Assembly: GCA_013146195.2 (NCBI GenBank) | Contig: CM028379.1 | Span: 156,146,437 to 156,210,436 of the forward strand | DNA length: 64,000 nt | Direction of reading: 5' to 3' | Source: Codonopsis lanceolata | Taxonomy: Eukaryota > Streptophyta > Magnoliopsida > Asterales > Campanulaceae | In this document: piece by piece, positions 47,528 through 58,002 of the stretch | Layout of the letters: every line of letters starts with the position of its first letter | Numbering within the stretch: position 1 is the stretch's first letter | Translations under genes and position numbers: made by a program | Notes under the pieces: generated by a model | Told to the model about the DNA's origin: nothing | Database searches by the model: none | What the model saw: only the letters and a program-made list of their open reading frames with translations

Positions 47528-47539
47528 GCTCTGATACCA
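47528..47539 (-). other. Primer-binding site, initiator tRNA-Met
   Basis: The minus strand reads tggtatcagagc one base after the 5' LTR end. This is the standard iMet site of plant Copia elements. The leader between here and the gag start at 47246 has no ORF. Confidence 0.93.
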
Positions 47540-47540
47540 C

Positions 47541-48282
47541 TGTTGTGATTTTACAATCACACTACCCGGAACGGACCCTTACAGAAACGGGGCTTTTGTA
47601 TTGAAACAAAAATACAACCACTAACAACTAGCCTATTATACAAATAGCTAATTAATTAGTACCACCAATTAAACTATTAGACCAATAAACTATGTTCCTG
47701 CAAAACAAATATTAGTCTAGAGCAATAAGATTAATTGGACAAAAGAAAATAAAGGAAGGACACGAAGAGTTTTATTATAACGCCGTGACCCAAGCACGAC
47801 TCGCCTTAATTGACCACGAAGGTCTAGGCTATAAACTCTTCGGCTCAGATTCCTTTCACCGACCAAAGTCCACCAAAGAGTCCACAGTAAACCCAGCAAC
47901 TATCCACTAAGGTTAGAGCCACAAAAAAAGGAGGTCGGACAAAACGGGAGAAACAGAATAGCGAACTATTCCACGAGAGTTCCGAATCACAAATTGAAGG
48001 ATGAGCCTTCAATCACAAAAATAGGAAAAGAGGAATAAGATGGCGGCTACTATTCTCACACAAAGGTTTACTCTCCTTTTTGACTTACTGTTTGCTGCCA
48101 AGAGGAAGGGAGTATATATAATAATCCAGCCAATCAATCATCCTTGATTGAAAGGGCAAACAAGGAAAGGATTGACCGAAGGAGCAAGAAACCGTAAAGA
48201 GGAATGGGCCGGCCAACCAAACTTTTTTTGGGCTCTCAGAAAAGTTAAAAGGCTGCCACCAATTGGGCCTCCAATTTTAACA
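47541..48282 (-). repeat. 5' LTR of the Copia element
   Basis: 742 bp, TG...CA, adjoining the primer-binding site on its left and the gtttc target duplication on its right. Confidence 0.95.
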
Positions 48283-48287
48283 GTTTC

Positions 48288-49140
48288 ATTTTGGTTTTTT
48301 TTTTGTAAGTAATATTTAATTATGTTTAGTGGCTAGTTTTATTTCTTTCAGTTAATGAACAAGTAATTCTTTACAAGTTCCTACTGTGAGATCTAATTGT
48401 TTTTCAATCTCAATTGGGTTCAAGTTTTTATTCATTCTCTGTTTGTTTGTTGCAAAAAGAATCATGATTTATAATTATTATGTTTAGTTAATATTTGTGG
48501 TCAAAACCTTAATTAACATAATAGTACATAGTTAGTTAGTACCTTTGATCCGTAATTGTCCTCGGGTTTTAACAAAGTAGCAAGTAACGTACCGTTTAGG
48601 CACCACAAGCATATTCGGTCCGTGTTGCTTCAAAATTCACTGTTTAGAATCGGGTATCTCACTCTTAATGCTTTCAAAACATTAAATCCTACGAGCATTT
48701 CGAGGGTTGTATTTTGATTAGGGAATAGTTAATGAGCTTCTCTTGGCTATCGAGACAATAATGAGAAATTTGGTGTCTGACGGTTGTCAACAACTATAAC
48801 CGGTTTATTTGTAGCCAATTGAGTCATCTTTGCATCTATGATCATCAGTAAACTTATGTGATTACGTTTAGCTCATTGACTAAGACTTTTTTGTTATTAG
48901 AATCAAACATTATTTTTGCTCGTTTGCATTAAACCTTTTATTTACCACTTTTAATTAACTATTTGTTTATAATTAGTTTAGCTTAAAAACCTCAATTATT
49001 ATTTTTATTGATTTGTAAAAATTCTTGAAAGAAGTGAATTCGACATTCTCTATGGATACGATCTCTACTACCCTATACTTGTTATTTGGAAAAATAAGAA
49101 ATTATTTTTGACGATTTGACACTCATCAAAACTCTCTGCA
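48288..49140. other. Possible remnant of an older Gypsy LTR around the Copia insertion
   Basis: No coding capacity. Near 49030-49100 the tract gaattcgacattctctatgg...gatacgatctctact resembles the U5 end common in Athila-type LTRs. This would mean the Copia element inserted into it. No partner LTR is recognised. Confidence 0.35.
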
Positions 49141-49432
49141 AAAAACATTCTAAGCTACGAAAGAAGAAAAACTGTGGAAAGTTAAATTCATTCTAGAGAG
49201 TAGAGAGAGGAAAAAAAGGAAGAAAGTGTGAAACATATCATTCACAAAACAAAACAAACCTTGGGGTAGTCATTCGAATAAGAAACTTTCAATACGCATC
49301 ATTCTTCTTCAACAACAAAAATCTCAAAATTTTTCCCTGAATATCAAGATGAAGCCAAACAACACTGTTTGGTGTTTTCACTTTCTTTCTCTAAAAAGGC
49401 GCATTTTCTCTAGAAAGAAAGAAAACGTGTTA

Positions 49433-49777
49433 GGGCATCACCATAGTATGATTTCAACCATCTTCCAATTAGGAAGATGTCAATTTTCTCCCATTGTTCA
49501 TTTTCCTATTTTGTCAATTAGGAGAGAGAAAATTATTCCTTCTTAAATAAGAAGATGACTTTGGGGAGAGAGGGGGTCACAGCCTTTTAGGGTGTGTGTG
49601 GGGGGGTTGTATTTATGTGAGTTGGTGTTAAATTTAATATTTTTTGTGTAAGAAGATGTGTAAGAAGATTATACAATTGAAAGATATATTCTTAAATGTG
49701 TAAAAAGATGAAAATGTGTAAGTAACAGTGGATCCAGCTAAAAAGATGTATAAATTTTTTGCACAATTGGGATGCTC
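49433..49777 (+). mobile_element. Harbinger MITE derived from the 7303-9862 family, TSD TTA
   Basis: Left end gggcatcaccatagtatg, right end in reverse complement gagcatcccaattgtgc, with TTA at 49430-49432 and 49778-49780. Its last 140 bp (agaagatgtgtaagaagat, agatatattcttaaatg, cagtggatccagctaa) follow 9735-9862 of the transposase-bearing element almost step by step. The 345-bp element has no ORF. Confidence 0.85.
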
Positions 49778-49780
49778 TTA

Positions 49781-51584
49781 CATCATTTTCTCTCTCTAGA
49801 AAAGAAAATGACTCTTCAAAATCCAACTGGAAACCACGCTTGCTCTTTTTTTCTCTCCCTTAATTTCTTCGTGGGAGAGGGTGACGGAGAGGAAGGGGGT
49901 GGGAGAAGGATCAAAAACGACCAAAAAGGAGCCGAGGCTTGGAAAGGGATTTTGACGTCTTGGAACCCCCTTTAACCCGTTAGTTATCATGGGTAAATAC
50001 AAGTATCCGTATTTATCTACATATGTTAATGAGTTGAGTTGGGTTAGATTGTGTTAAAGAAATAAATCTAACTCATGTAAGTCCACTTGGGTCCATTTAA
50101 ATTGTTAGCCAAATAGATTCTTTTATATATAAATATCTCATGTAATGATTTTAGAAATTAATTTAATTCAATAACAAATTAGTTTCTCCTCTTTCTCTTC
50201 TTTTGTGTATTCTGCATTCTCTTCCTCTCTCTCACCTCTGGCCACCACTGTCAATGATGGTGGTTCGACAACCTTCATCTAACCTTCTTCAAGCATTCAT
50301 CATCTACCAAACTTGACAGATGGTTTAAAGTTTTGGGTCAAGATTGTCGGCCCTACTTTAAATGTATCAAATGTGGCCAATACAAATTCAGATTTTTGGT
50401 TTCATGATTGCCGGTGCCGGGGATGGAAAAGCTATGGAAATGGCAAAGATTCATACCGTTGATCTCAATTTCACAAGTGTACATTAGGCCTTTCTTAATC
50501 TATCTTTTTGTTCGTGTATGTAGCAAAGTTTACGAATTCACAATCTGTTGATTCATTTGTTTATGCACAGTTGATGAATTTGTGCAATAGGAAGGTCAAG
50601 CCATTGCCTAAACCGTTGTGGGACCTCCCACTACTGGCGTCGGAGAAGAAGACGACAAACTATCAGACATTTTTGGTATTTTGGAAAAAAAAAATTAGTT
50701 TATTGATTTATTTTGGTATTTTGGTTGGGTTAGAATAATCAATTTATATTACAATAAAACTCATTCTCACACATGTGTAATTGACTAAAACTATTTATAG
50801 GTTGAGATTAAATTATCTTAAAAAATTTAATGGTTGGGATTCACTCTCACATTCATATGTGTGAGAGTAATTATCCACTTTTAACTCTCTATTTTCTCTC
50901 ACCATGTTACAAAGTCACCTCTACAATTAATATTATAAGTAGTCACACCCTGAGATTAACCTTCTAAACATTTATCCCTTACAAAACATTAACCTTACAT
51001 TAATAAAATCTCACAATAGAGCTCAATTGATTGACTGGGACTATCTGGCCATGAGGGTTGATTCCACCGCGAAATCAAACGTTCATAGGTCAGTTACATA
51101 TAACTCCTTACAAATAATCTCCCCTCAAATATGAGTAGAGTTCAAATAACGTCCCTCAACTACCACCTGAAGTAATATACCCCTCAACTGTAACATTTTT
51201 TAAAATCGCACCTTCTATTTAGACGTTGGCGTTTCAATTGACGAAATTAGATATATTGACACCGTGCCATAGGCACGAACACAAAAATCTAGTATTAGTT
51301 ATAACTTGGGTTAGAAACTAAATTAGAAAGAGGAATCCACAATGACCACATCAGCTTTCATGTCATTGAATGCACAATTTTAATTAGTTACTAAATTTTG
51401 AGTTCGTGCTTATAACACATTGTAAATATAATACCATGTTCAAGTATTTAAATAAATCAATATATATTTTATACACAAGTACAAAGTTTGATATATAAAT
51501 TGAAAATGAAAAAAACTAATAAATATTTACGCAAAATGAACAACACCAACATCATAGAAGGACATCAGCATGGAAAGGACTAAA
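49781..51584. other. Intergenic DNA with dispersed repeat copy 2
   Basis: No gene is supported. 50744-51300 is the second copy of the repeat at 13469-14040, in the same orientation. The rest is not recognised. Confidence 0.5.
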
Positions 51585-51781
51585 CTAGGGGTGTAAGTGG
51601 TCCGGTTTGGTTTGGTTTATACCAAAACCACAAACCGAACCGCCTCCTAGTGGTTCCAAAAATCTCAAACTGAACCGAACCACTCGGTTTGGTTTGGTTT
51701 TGTGGTTTATATAAATTATTTTTAATGAAATTAACTAACATTAAAAATAACAAAAAAAATCAAATTTTAATTTGGAATTAA

Positions 51782-52727
51782 GGCTCCGTTTGTTTCACGG
51801 AAAATGACTTCCGGAAAACGTTTTCCTCATTTTCCGGTGTTTGGTAACCTTAGGAAAATGCAGTCAACGTAAAAGGTTTTCCGAGTCAACGGAAAATGAA
51901 GGCTTCTTTTCCGTAAAATGACTTACGGATTCATTTTCCGTAAGTCATTTTCCAAATGTTCGGGCACCCTCCGCTCCTTTCACAATTGCACATATTTACT
52001 TACACACACAATATTTCACTCAACAAATAAATTGTTTAGAAATATAAATAAAGTTTGTGCATACTATTTATAAATTATAATTTTAATAAATGCTTACTAC
52101 TTTCTAAAATTAGTGTCACATATATTATTTAGGAACATCCTAATCATTGTCAATTTTATATTTTAAAACGTTTTTTTTTCATATCAATTATCAAAAAAAT
52201 TATTTGTAATTGTGAGATTGGAAAAAGATAGATATTGATTTGACACCACTAATGATGAATTGAATGTTATTAAAGAAAAATTACTTAAAGTTCAACACTA
52301 TTTTATATTCAATATATGCATTAATATTAGAATATATTTTTTTGTATTTATTCATATATAGTTTTCCGTAACATTTTCTAGGGACATCCTAAACAATGTT
52401 TATTTTATATTTTAAAACGTTTTTTTTTCATATCAATTATCAAAAAAAATTATTTGTAATTGTGAGATTACAAAAAGATGGACTTTATTAAAAAAAGATG
52501 GTCCGTTTTGATTTTCTAGGGACATTCTAAACATTTTTTATTTTTGTATTTATTCATATATTCTTTTCCGTAACATTTTCAGTGTGTTTGCCAAACATTC
52601 GTAAATGTTTTCTGACATATTTTCAAAAGATTTACCAAACACTTGAAAATGAATTTTTTTGATTTTCCGGAAATCATTTTCCATAAATCATTTTCTGGAA
52701 ATGATTTTCCGTAAAACAAACGGAGCC
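51782..52727. mobile_element. Large Tourist-like MITE, TSD TAA
   Basis: Left end ggctccgtttgtttcacgga, right end in reverse complement ggctccgtttgttttacgga, with TAA at 51779-51781 and 52728-52730. Both arms carry further gaaaatgatt/ttccggaaa inverted motifs for about 150 bp, so the 946-bp element can fold into a long hairpin. The interior has two near-identical tracts around acgtttttttttcatatcaa. No ORF is present. Confidence 0.85.
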
Positions 52728-52929
52728 TAACATCAAAATTAGGAAATAACCTACTAACAACAAATTATCATAAATAAAACAATACAAATTCTAAAATAAA
52801 CACAAACAATGGAAGAAATAATAGTTCTCCAACACTCAAAATTTTGTTTGAATTAGTATGCGTGTATATATATATATATATATATATAATGAATAAATCA
52901 AATGTTCAAAATAGTTAATAAATGTAATA

Positions 52930-53181
52930 CTCCCTCCGTCCCTAAATTATCGTCCTCCTTTCCTTTTTCATCCGTCCCAAAATAATTGTCCACTTTGAAA
53001 CTTACCGTTTTAGAATATCACTTTTACCACTTTACCCTTACTTTTTCACTCTACTTTGAGCCACATATACATGGACATTAATGGAAACTACACATTAAAC
53101 CAATATAAATAATCAAGTCAATTACTTTTTCTTAAACTGTGCGCCGGGTCAAGCAGGACAATTATTTAGGGACGGAGGGAG
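52930..53181. mobile_element. Stowaway MITE
   Basis: The perfect ends ctccctccgtccctaaat...atttagggacggagggag are flanked by TA at 52928-52929 and 53182-53183. It is 252 bp long and highly similar to 12716-12973. Confidence 0.95.
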
Positions 53182-53503
53182 TACAATATATATTATATAA
53201 TAAATAAATAAAAATATATTGGTTGGTTTGGTTCGGTTCGGTTTGGTTTGGTCTGAAACCAAAAACCGTGAACCGAACCGAACCGCTGGTTTTCTATTAT
53301 TTTTGAAACCAAAACCGAACCGTCTTTGATCAAAACCGAACCAAACCGACTGGTTTAGTTTGGTTTGGTTCGGTTCCGTGGATTACAACCAAAAAACACA
53401 ATTTTAATTACTTATTAAGTGTTCCTGAGATTACTCAATACTTAACTTAAACTCTGCTTAAAAGTTACAATGAATAGGTAATTTGTATTGAGCCCATCCC
53501 AAA

Positions 53504-54916
53504 TTAGATTTTCATGGACTCGAAAAAATTAGCCAAGCCAATTCTGGACGATCCGCCTTCCCCAACCGCAGCCTTGGCAGCGTCTCTCATTTCCATAACT
53601 CGGTCTCTCACATCTTTCCCGCCCTCCCCCTCCATTAACTCAATAACTCGCTTCTCCAACTCCTCCGAACTCACAAAGCCATCTTTCACCGACTCCTTAA
53701 CTGACAACGCCACCTTCAATTCCTCCACCAAAACCACCCTATTCATCCTCTGCTCAGCATACAATGGCCACGCCAACATCGGCACCCCCGCCATAACTGC
53801 CTCCATAACCGAGTTCCACCCGCAATGAGTCACGAACCCACCCACCGAGTCATGACTCAGCACATCCACCTGTGGAGCCCACGACTTCACCACAAGACCT
53901 TTATCCTTTGTTCTCTTCAAGAAACCTTCTGGTAGCAAAGCATCAAGATCCGGCTCCGTTGGTGCTAAAATGTGCTTTGTATTATCCTCTGCGGGTGGAT
54001 TACGCACCACCCACAAAAATCGATGCCCACTGTTCTCCAATCCAATAGCCATATCTCTTAACTGTGGTTGGTTAAACAAACCCATGCTCCCAAAACACAG
54101 AAACACAACGCTTCGACTAGGCTGCGAATCGAGCCAACTCATACACTCGAGTTCATTACGACTACTCCGATCGTCACTAGCAATCAACGGTCCAATACTG
54201 TAAAATGGCGGAGTCGACCCATCCGGATTGCAAGTTCCCTCCATAATGGCCTTGACCGCTCTTGGCTCAAATGCCTTGAATGTGTTTGCTAAAAGTCCCG
54301 AACATTTGCGCATACTGTTTCCCGTGCTAATGAAATTTGCGTAAGTATGCGTGTCTTTTTGGAATACAGACTCAGGCATGTCCAGGCAATAGATAGGCGG
54401 CAAACCCGGAATCTCGACGTAATCGTCGATATCTTTAATGTTTTTGGATAGAGTTTTGTCGAGGGTGGGAAGGTGTAATAGTTCAGCGAGGCTGGATGCG
54501 CCGGAGGTGTAGAAGTAGTAGGTGGGTATGCTAAGGCTTGTGGAGATTTCGAGAGCGGAGTAACAGAAGAAATCTAATACGACGGATTTGACTGATGAGT
54601 TTTGGGAGAGGGTTCGAAGGGTGGTGTGGAAATTGGGGTTTTGGATACGGGGGATCTCGAAGAGTTGGTCTATGAATTTTGGAGAGGTGTTAGGAGGGAG
54701 AGAGACTGCGGGGAGGTGGAGGAAGGTGATGGAAGGGTTGGTGGAGGAGATGCGGTTGATGAAAGGGGTGTTGGAGGTGGTTTCGTAAGGTGCGGTCGTG
54801 ATGAGGATAATGACGGAGACGGAAGGTTGGTGGGTCAGGAGGAGCTTGCCCAACTCCACCATGGAAACTAGGTGGCTTGCGATGGGAGATGGGTATAACA
54901 CAATCGCTTCCTTCAT
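53504..54916 (-). CDS. UDP-glycosyltransferase, family 1, UGT88-like
   Basis: 470 residues without introns, typical length 450-490. These cytosolic enzymes move a sugar from a UDP-sugar to a small acceptor. UGT88 members mostly act on flavonoids, chalcones and related phenolics. The acceptor-side N-terminal domain is at 1-240 with the catalytic His at H15 (PIASHLVSMVELGK) and the partner Asp at D115 (VVLDFFCYSA). The sugar-donor domain follows from about 250, with VVFLCFGSMG at 270-279. The PSPG box spans W346-Q389 and includes THCGWNS and the terminal YAEQ. W367 (box position 22) and the last Gln point to UDP-glucose rather than UDP-glucuronate or galactose. The residues before the catalytic His are I-A-S where relatives usually have G-I-G. 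The gene looks intact and is flanked only by repeats. A TATA-like catataatc lies at 54989-54997 on the minus strand. The acceptor is not predictable. Confidence 0.93.
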   Translation of the reverse strand: MKEAIVLYPSPIASHLVSMVELGKLLLTHQPSVSVIILITTAPYETTSNTPFINRISSTNPSITFLHLPAVSLPPNTSPKFIDQLFEIPRIQNPNFHTTLRTLSQNSSVKSVVLDFFCYSALEISTSLSIPTYYFYTSGASSLAELLHLPTLDKTLSKNIKDIDDYVEIPGLPPIYCLDMPESVFQKDTHTYANFISTGNSMRKCSGLLANTFKAFEPRAVKAIMEGTCNPDGSTPPFYSIGPLIASDDRSSRNELECMSWLDSQPSRSVVFLCFGSMGLFNQPQLRDMAIGLENSGHRFLWVVRNPPAEDNTKHILAPTEPDLDALLPEGFLKRTKDKGLVVKSWAPQVDVLSHDSVGGFVTHCGWNSVMEAVMAGVPMLAWPLYAEQRMNRVVLVEELKVALSVKESVKDGFVSSEELEKRVIELMEGEGGKDVRDRVMEMRDAAKAAVGEGGSSRIGLANFFESMKI

Positions 54917-55070
54917 GTTATAGAGAGAGAGAGAGATTTTGAATGACGTATGTGATGTGTTGTAGACTTGTAGTTGGTGCTTGGTTCTGATTATATGCTT
55001 CCTTCATTGGAGCCCAATATTTACTATTTTCAAAACATTAATAGGCGATACTTTCAAATATTAAAACATA

Positions 55071-56181
55071 GGTAATTAATACAGAATCTATAAAATATGT
55101 AATACAATATTTAAAAAAAATATTTTATCAAAACATCTTTTACGTAATTTAATTTTTTTGTTTTTTAATTAAATTTAAATTAACTAAAATTTAATTTTTT
55201 GTTTTTTATTAAAGTTAAATTAGTTAATTTAAAATTTAATAATTAATTTGATTTGAATTAGGTTTAAATTAAAAAAACAAGTTTTGGGTAATTTATTTTT
55301 TTTGTTTTTTTAATTTGGGTAATTTATTTTTTTTTGTTTTTTAATTAAATTTAAATTAGCTAAAATTTAATTTTTTTTATTAAATTTAAATTAGCTAATT
55401 TAAAATTTAATAATTAATTTGATTTGAATTATGTTTAAATTAAAAAAAAAAAACAAGTTTTGAGTTTAAGGACTTGATTGGTATCAGTCTCAAACCCAAT
55501 AATTTCCCCTACAAGTCCACCGCCTGCTACCAGACTAACCCATTTTCCCCTTTAGGACTGCCAACCAACCAGGCCTAAACCCATCCTCCCATTTTGGACT
55601 GCTATCAGATCGGTTCCTAGCCCATCTCCCCAATTTGGAATGGTACAAAACCGGTCCTAAACCCAAAACTTGTTTTTTTCTTTTAATTTAAACATAATTC
55701 AAATCAAATTAATTATTAAATTTTAAATTAGCTAATTTAAAGTTAATAAAAAACAAAAAATTTTAAATTTAATTAAAAAAACAAAAAAATTAAATTACCC
55801 AAAACTTGTTTTTTTAATTTAAACCTAATTCAAATAAAATTAATTATTAAATTTTAAATGACCTCATTTAAATTTAATAAAAAACAAAAAAAATTAGTTA
55901 ATTTAAATTTAATTAAAAAAGATTAAATTACGTAAAGGGTATTTTGGTAAAACATTTTTTTACAAAACCGGTCCCTAAACCTTTCTTTTTTTTGTTATTT
56001 TTTTCATTTAAACATTAAAAAAATAAATTAATTGTGTTTAAAATATTTTTAAATTTAAAATTTGTTAAATTAAATTTAATAGAAAAACGAAAAAAATAAA
56101 TTATGTAAATGATATTTTGGTCGAACATTTTTTAAAAGTGTTGTATTAAGCATTTTATAGGTGCTGTAGTAAGTATATCCC

Positions 56182-56182
<1 letters not shown>
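55071..56182. mobile_element. Long-inverted-repeat AT-rich element, copy 2
   Basis: Collinear with 34675-35787. Ends ggtaattaatacagaatc and, in reverse complement, tgggatatacttactacagc. AT-rich arms flank a core (55465-55665) with ctgctaccagactaaccc and ccggtcctaaacccaaaact as in copy 1. TA flanks both ends. It lies just upstream of the UGT gene. No ORF is present. Confidence 0.75.

Positions 56183-56185
<3 letters not shown>

Positions 56186-56228
<43 letters not shown>
56186..56228. repeat. (TA)n microsatellite
   Basis: About 42 bp of alternating TA between the long-inverted-repeat element and the LTR at 56228. Confidence 0.95.
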
Positions 56229-56232
<4 letters not shown>

Positions 56233-56963
56233 GGATGAAACCGTGGAAATTATCATCGGCATAATTACGGGTCCCACTATGGAAGCTGTTAACAGATTTA
56301 GCAAGGCAGCCGAGCCAATGCAAGCTCGCCGAAGACACCTCATAAAACCATTAAGCCAAAGTAAGGAGCAAACAAGACCCGTGGCTTTCAATCCCCTCGG
56401 TCTCGGCAACAAGAGTGACTTTTAATCCCCTCGACCTCGGTAACAAGAGTCCACCGCCCTCAGACCGCCTCGACCTCGGCAAAAGGCCAATAATCACCAG
56501 GCCTGACAAGAAGCTTCCCAAGACCCGGTGAAACCGCTACACGCAACCACCAACTCTTTGACAGCGGTCAGCCCACTGATTTCTGATAAAGCCTCCAGTG
56601 CATTTAATACCCACCGAAACCGTTTCCCCAACGAGAAACCGCCACGTCACCAGGAAAATCAGGTATAAATAGGGGACATTCATTATTGTAAAAGGTAAGT
56701 CAATTTTTAGATATCCAAACTCTCTTATCAAAACCTCTTATTGGACCATTTATTACAACGGAACATTTATTACTCATTTCGACCGGATACCTTACTCTCA
56801 CGCCGGAAGCTTCTAGTCGGGCTACCCCGACTCCTTAATGACGTTTATTATTATCTTGTGCAGGTAACCAGGAGAACGGACGAGGACGAACGCGCAAAGA
56901 CCGTGCCATTCCTATTTCATACGTGGACAACAAGACAAGGTCACCACCAAAATTGCGTGATCA
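56228..56963 (+). repeat. 5' LTR of the second Tat-like element
   Basis: Ends gcgtgatca directly before the primer site. It contains repeated cccctcgacctcgg/cccctcggtctcgg units at 56392-56477 and a TATA box. The 3' partner is not in the window. Confidence 0.7.
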
Positions 56964-57027
56964 GTTTGTTCCGTTGCCAGGAAACGACTAGTTTTCTCAG
57001 CCACGCCGTGTCCACAAACGAGCAGAG

Positions 57028-57675
57028 ATGGTGAAATCCAAGAAACATGTCTCCAAGAACGCCACCCCCGCCGCATCTAACCACCCGGAGAACGAGCCCG
57101 TGGAACACAACGAGGGAAGAGGCACGAAGGGTCATGCTCTCTCGGCGAGGCAGGACTCCGACGCCTCGGTACCCGAAGTGTCAGCTAGGGCACAGAGAAG
57201 ACTTGCAATGGTAAAGCGGCTCTCTAATGATAAGAACAAGGGGCCAGAGGTCGACCCTCGGGACGGTCGCTTCACGGAAATCGAGTCCTCGAGAGCCCAT
57301 GAGGAGGAGCAACCTCAAGCTAAAACAAAGAAGCCTACTGCCCAGGAACAAATAGACCGAGAATACGCGTATTGGGAGCACCAGCGAACCCTGTACACCA
57401 AGATACAGGAGGCCGAGGCCAGGATGCACGTACTACGACAAGTGGCCCGGGTCCTAGAGCCCGAGCTCGTGATCAACGTGCATAGTACACCAGCTCGCTC
57501 CAACTCAACCTGGCAAAGGATGGGAACAGCAAAACCCAAAAGGGCGAAGTTCACCACTAACGTAAAATCAAGGCTCGACAAAAGAGTTGCAGCCGAGGGA
57601 TCTAGGACGAGCATCCACTCTCGCATAAGGTTCCCCCCCCCCCTCGGATACGGAAAACCGCCCGGCTCACAGTGA
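57028..57675 (+). pseudogene. gag N-terminal part of the second Tat-like element
   Basis: 215 codons starting MVKSKKHVSKNATPAASNHP, highly charged, with a probable coiled coil at residues 105-150 (REYAYWEHQRTLYTKIQEAE). A run of ten C at 57643-57652 is followed by a frame change. The expected continuation (SEEGESQPC) is in the next frame and the present frame stops at 57675. More stops follow before 58003. Confidence 0.8.
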
Positions 57676-58002
57676 GGAAGGAGAGTCCCAACCCTGTGCT
57701 CAGGCTTCAACCAACAAGGGCCTCTCTAGATCCCGACATCCATCCCGCTAGATCGCAAAAGAAGCTCGTTTGGGGTCCCCAATAAGAAACGCAGCCAAAG
57801 AAGAGATCGAGGAACCTCAGGCAAATAGGGGGCCAACGGGATCCCCACACAGGCAGTAGGCTCGGCACAGGGCGATAAACCAATGACGGATGTCGAGATA
57901 AGAGCATGGATGGAAAAGCAAGAGGCTCGGCAAAGCACTGGGATGAACGCGGGCATCAAAAAAATAGGAGGGCCTTTCATAAAGTAGATCAGGGAGGTAG
58001 TT

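Larger units (their letters stand above)
42124..48282 (-). mobile_element. Copia LTR retrotransposon, near-complete, TSD GTTTC
   Basis: LTRs at 47541-48282 (5', minus strand) and 42124-42866 (3') are flanked by gtttc at 42119-42123 and 48283-48287. Both begin TGTT and end AACA in either orientation. A tRNA-iMet primer site abuts the 5' LTR, and a purine-rich ccaaggtggagaa abuts the 3' LTR. The order gag-protease-integrase-RT-RNase H on the minus strand is the Copia order. I count about 13 differences across 743 LTR positions, so this is one of the younger insertions. Even so, gag ends in a premature stop and pol has several frameshifts. Confidence 0.95.
51585..53390. repeat. ggtttggtt/aaccgaacc repeat element split by two MITEs
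   Basis: The left part, 51585-51720, begins taggggtgtaagtgg and is full of cggtttggtttggtt and its complement. The right part, 53216-53390, has the same motifs and ends ccgtggattacaac. Such taggggtgtaaa...ggttcggtttggtt repeats are common in plants. Between the parts lie a Tourist-like MITE (51782-52727) and a Stowaway (52930-53181), plus a short TA microsatellite at 52864-52890. Confidence 0.65.

Noticed and set aside
50508..50738. 76-codon plus-strand frame
   Set aside because: No recognisable domain. It sits in degraded intergenic DNA, and the end of the frame is an A-rich run.
53514..54871. Plus-strand frames opposite the UGT gene
   Set aside because: Shadows of a complete, well-supported minus-strand gene.
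57181..57710. Minus-strand frames of 66-131 codons opposite gag of the second Tat-like element
   Set aside because: Shadows of the GC-biased gag coding strand. The sense frame shows family motifs, these do not.
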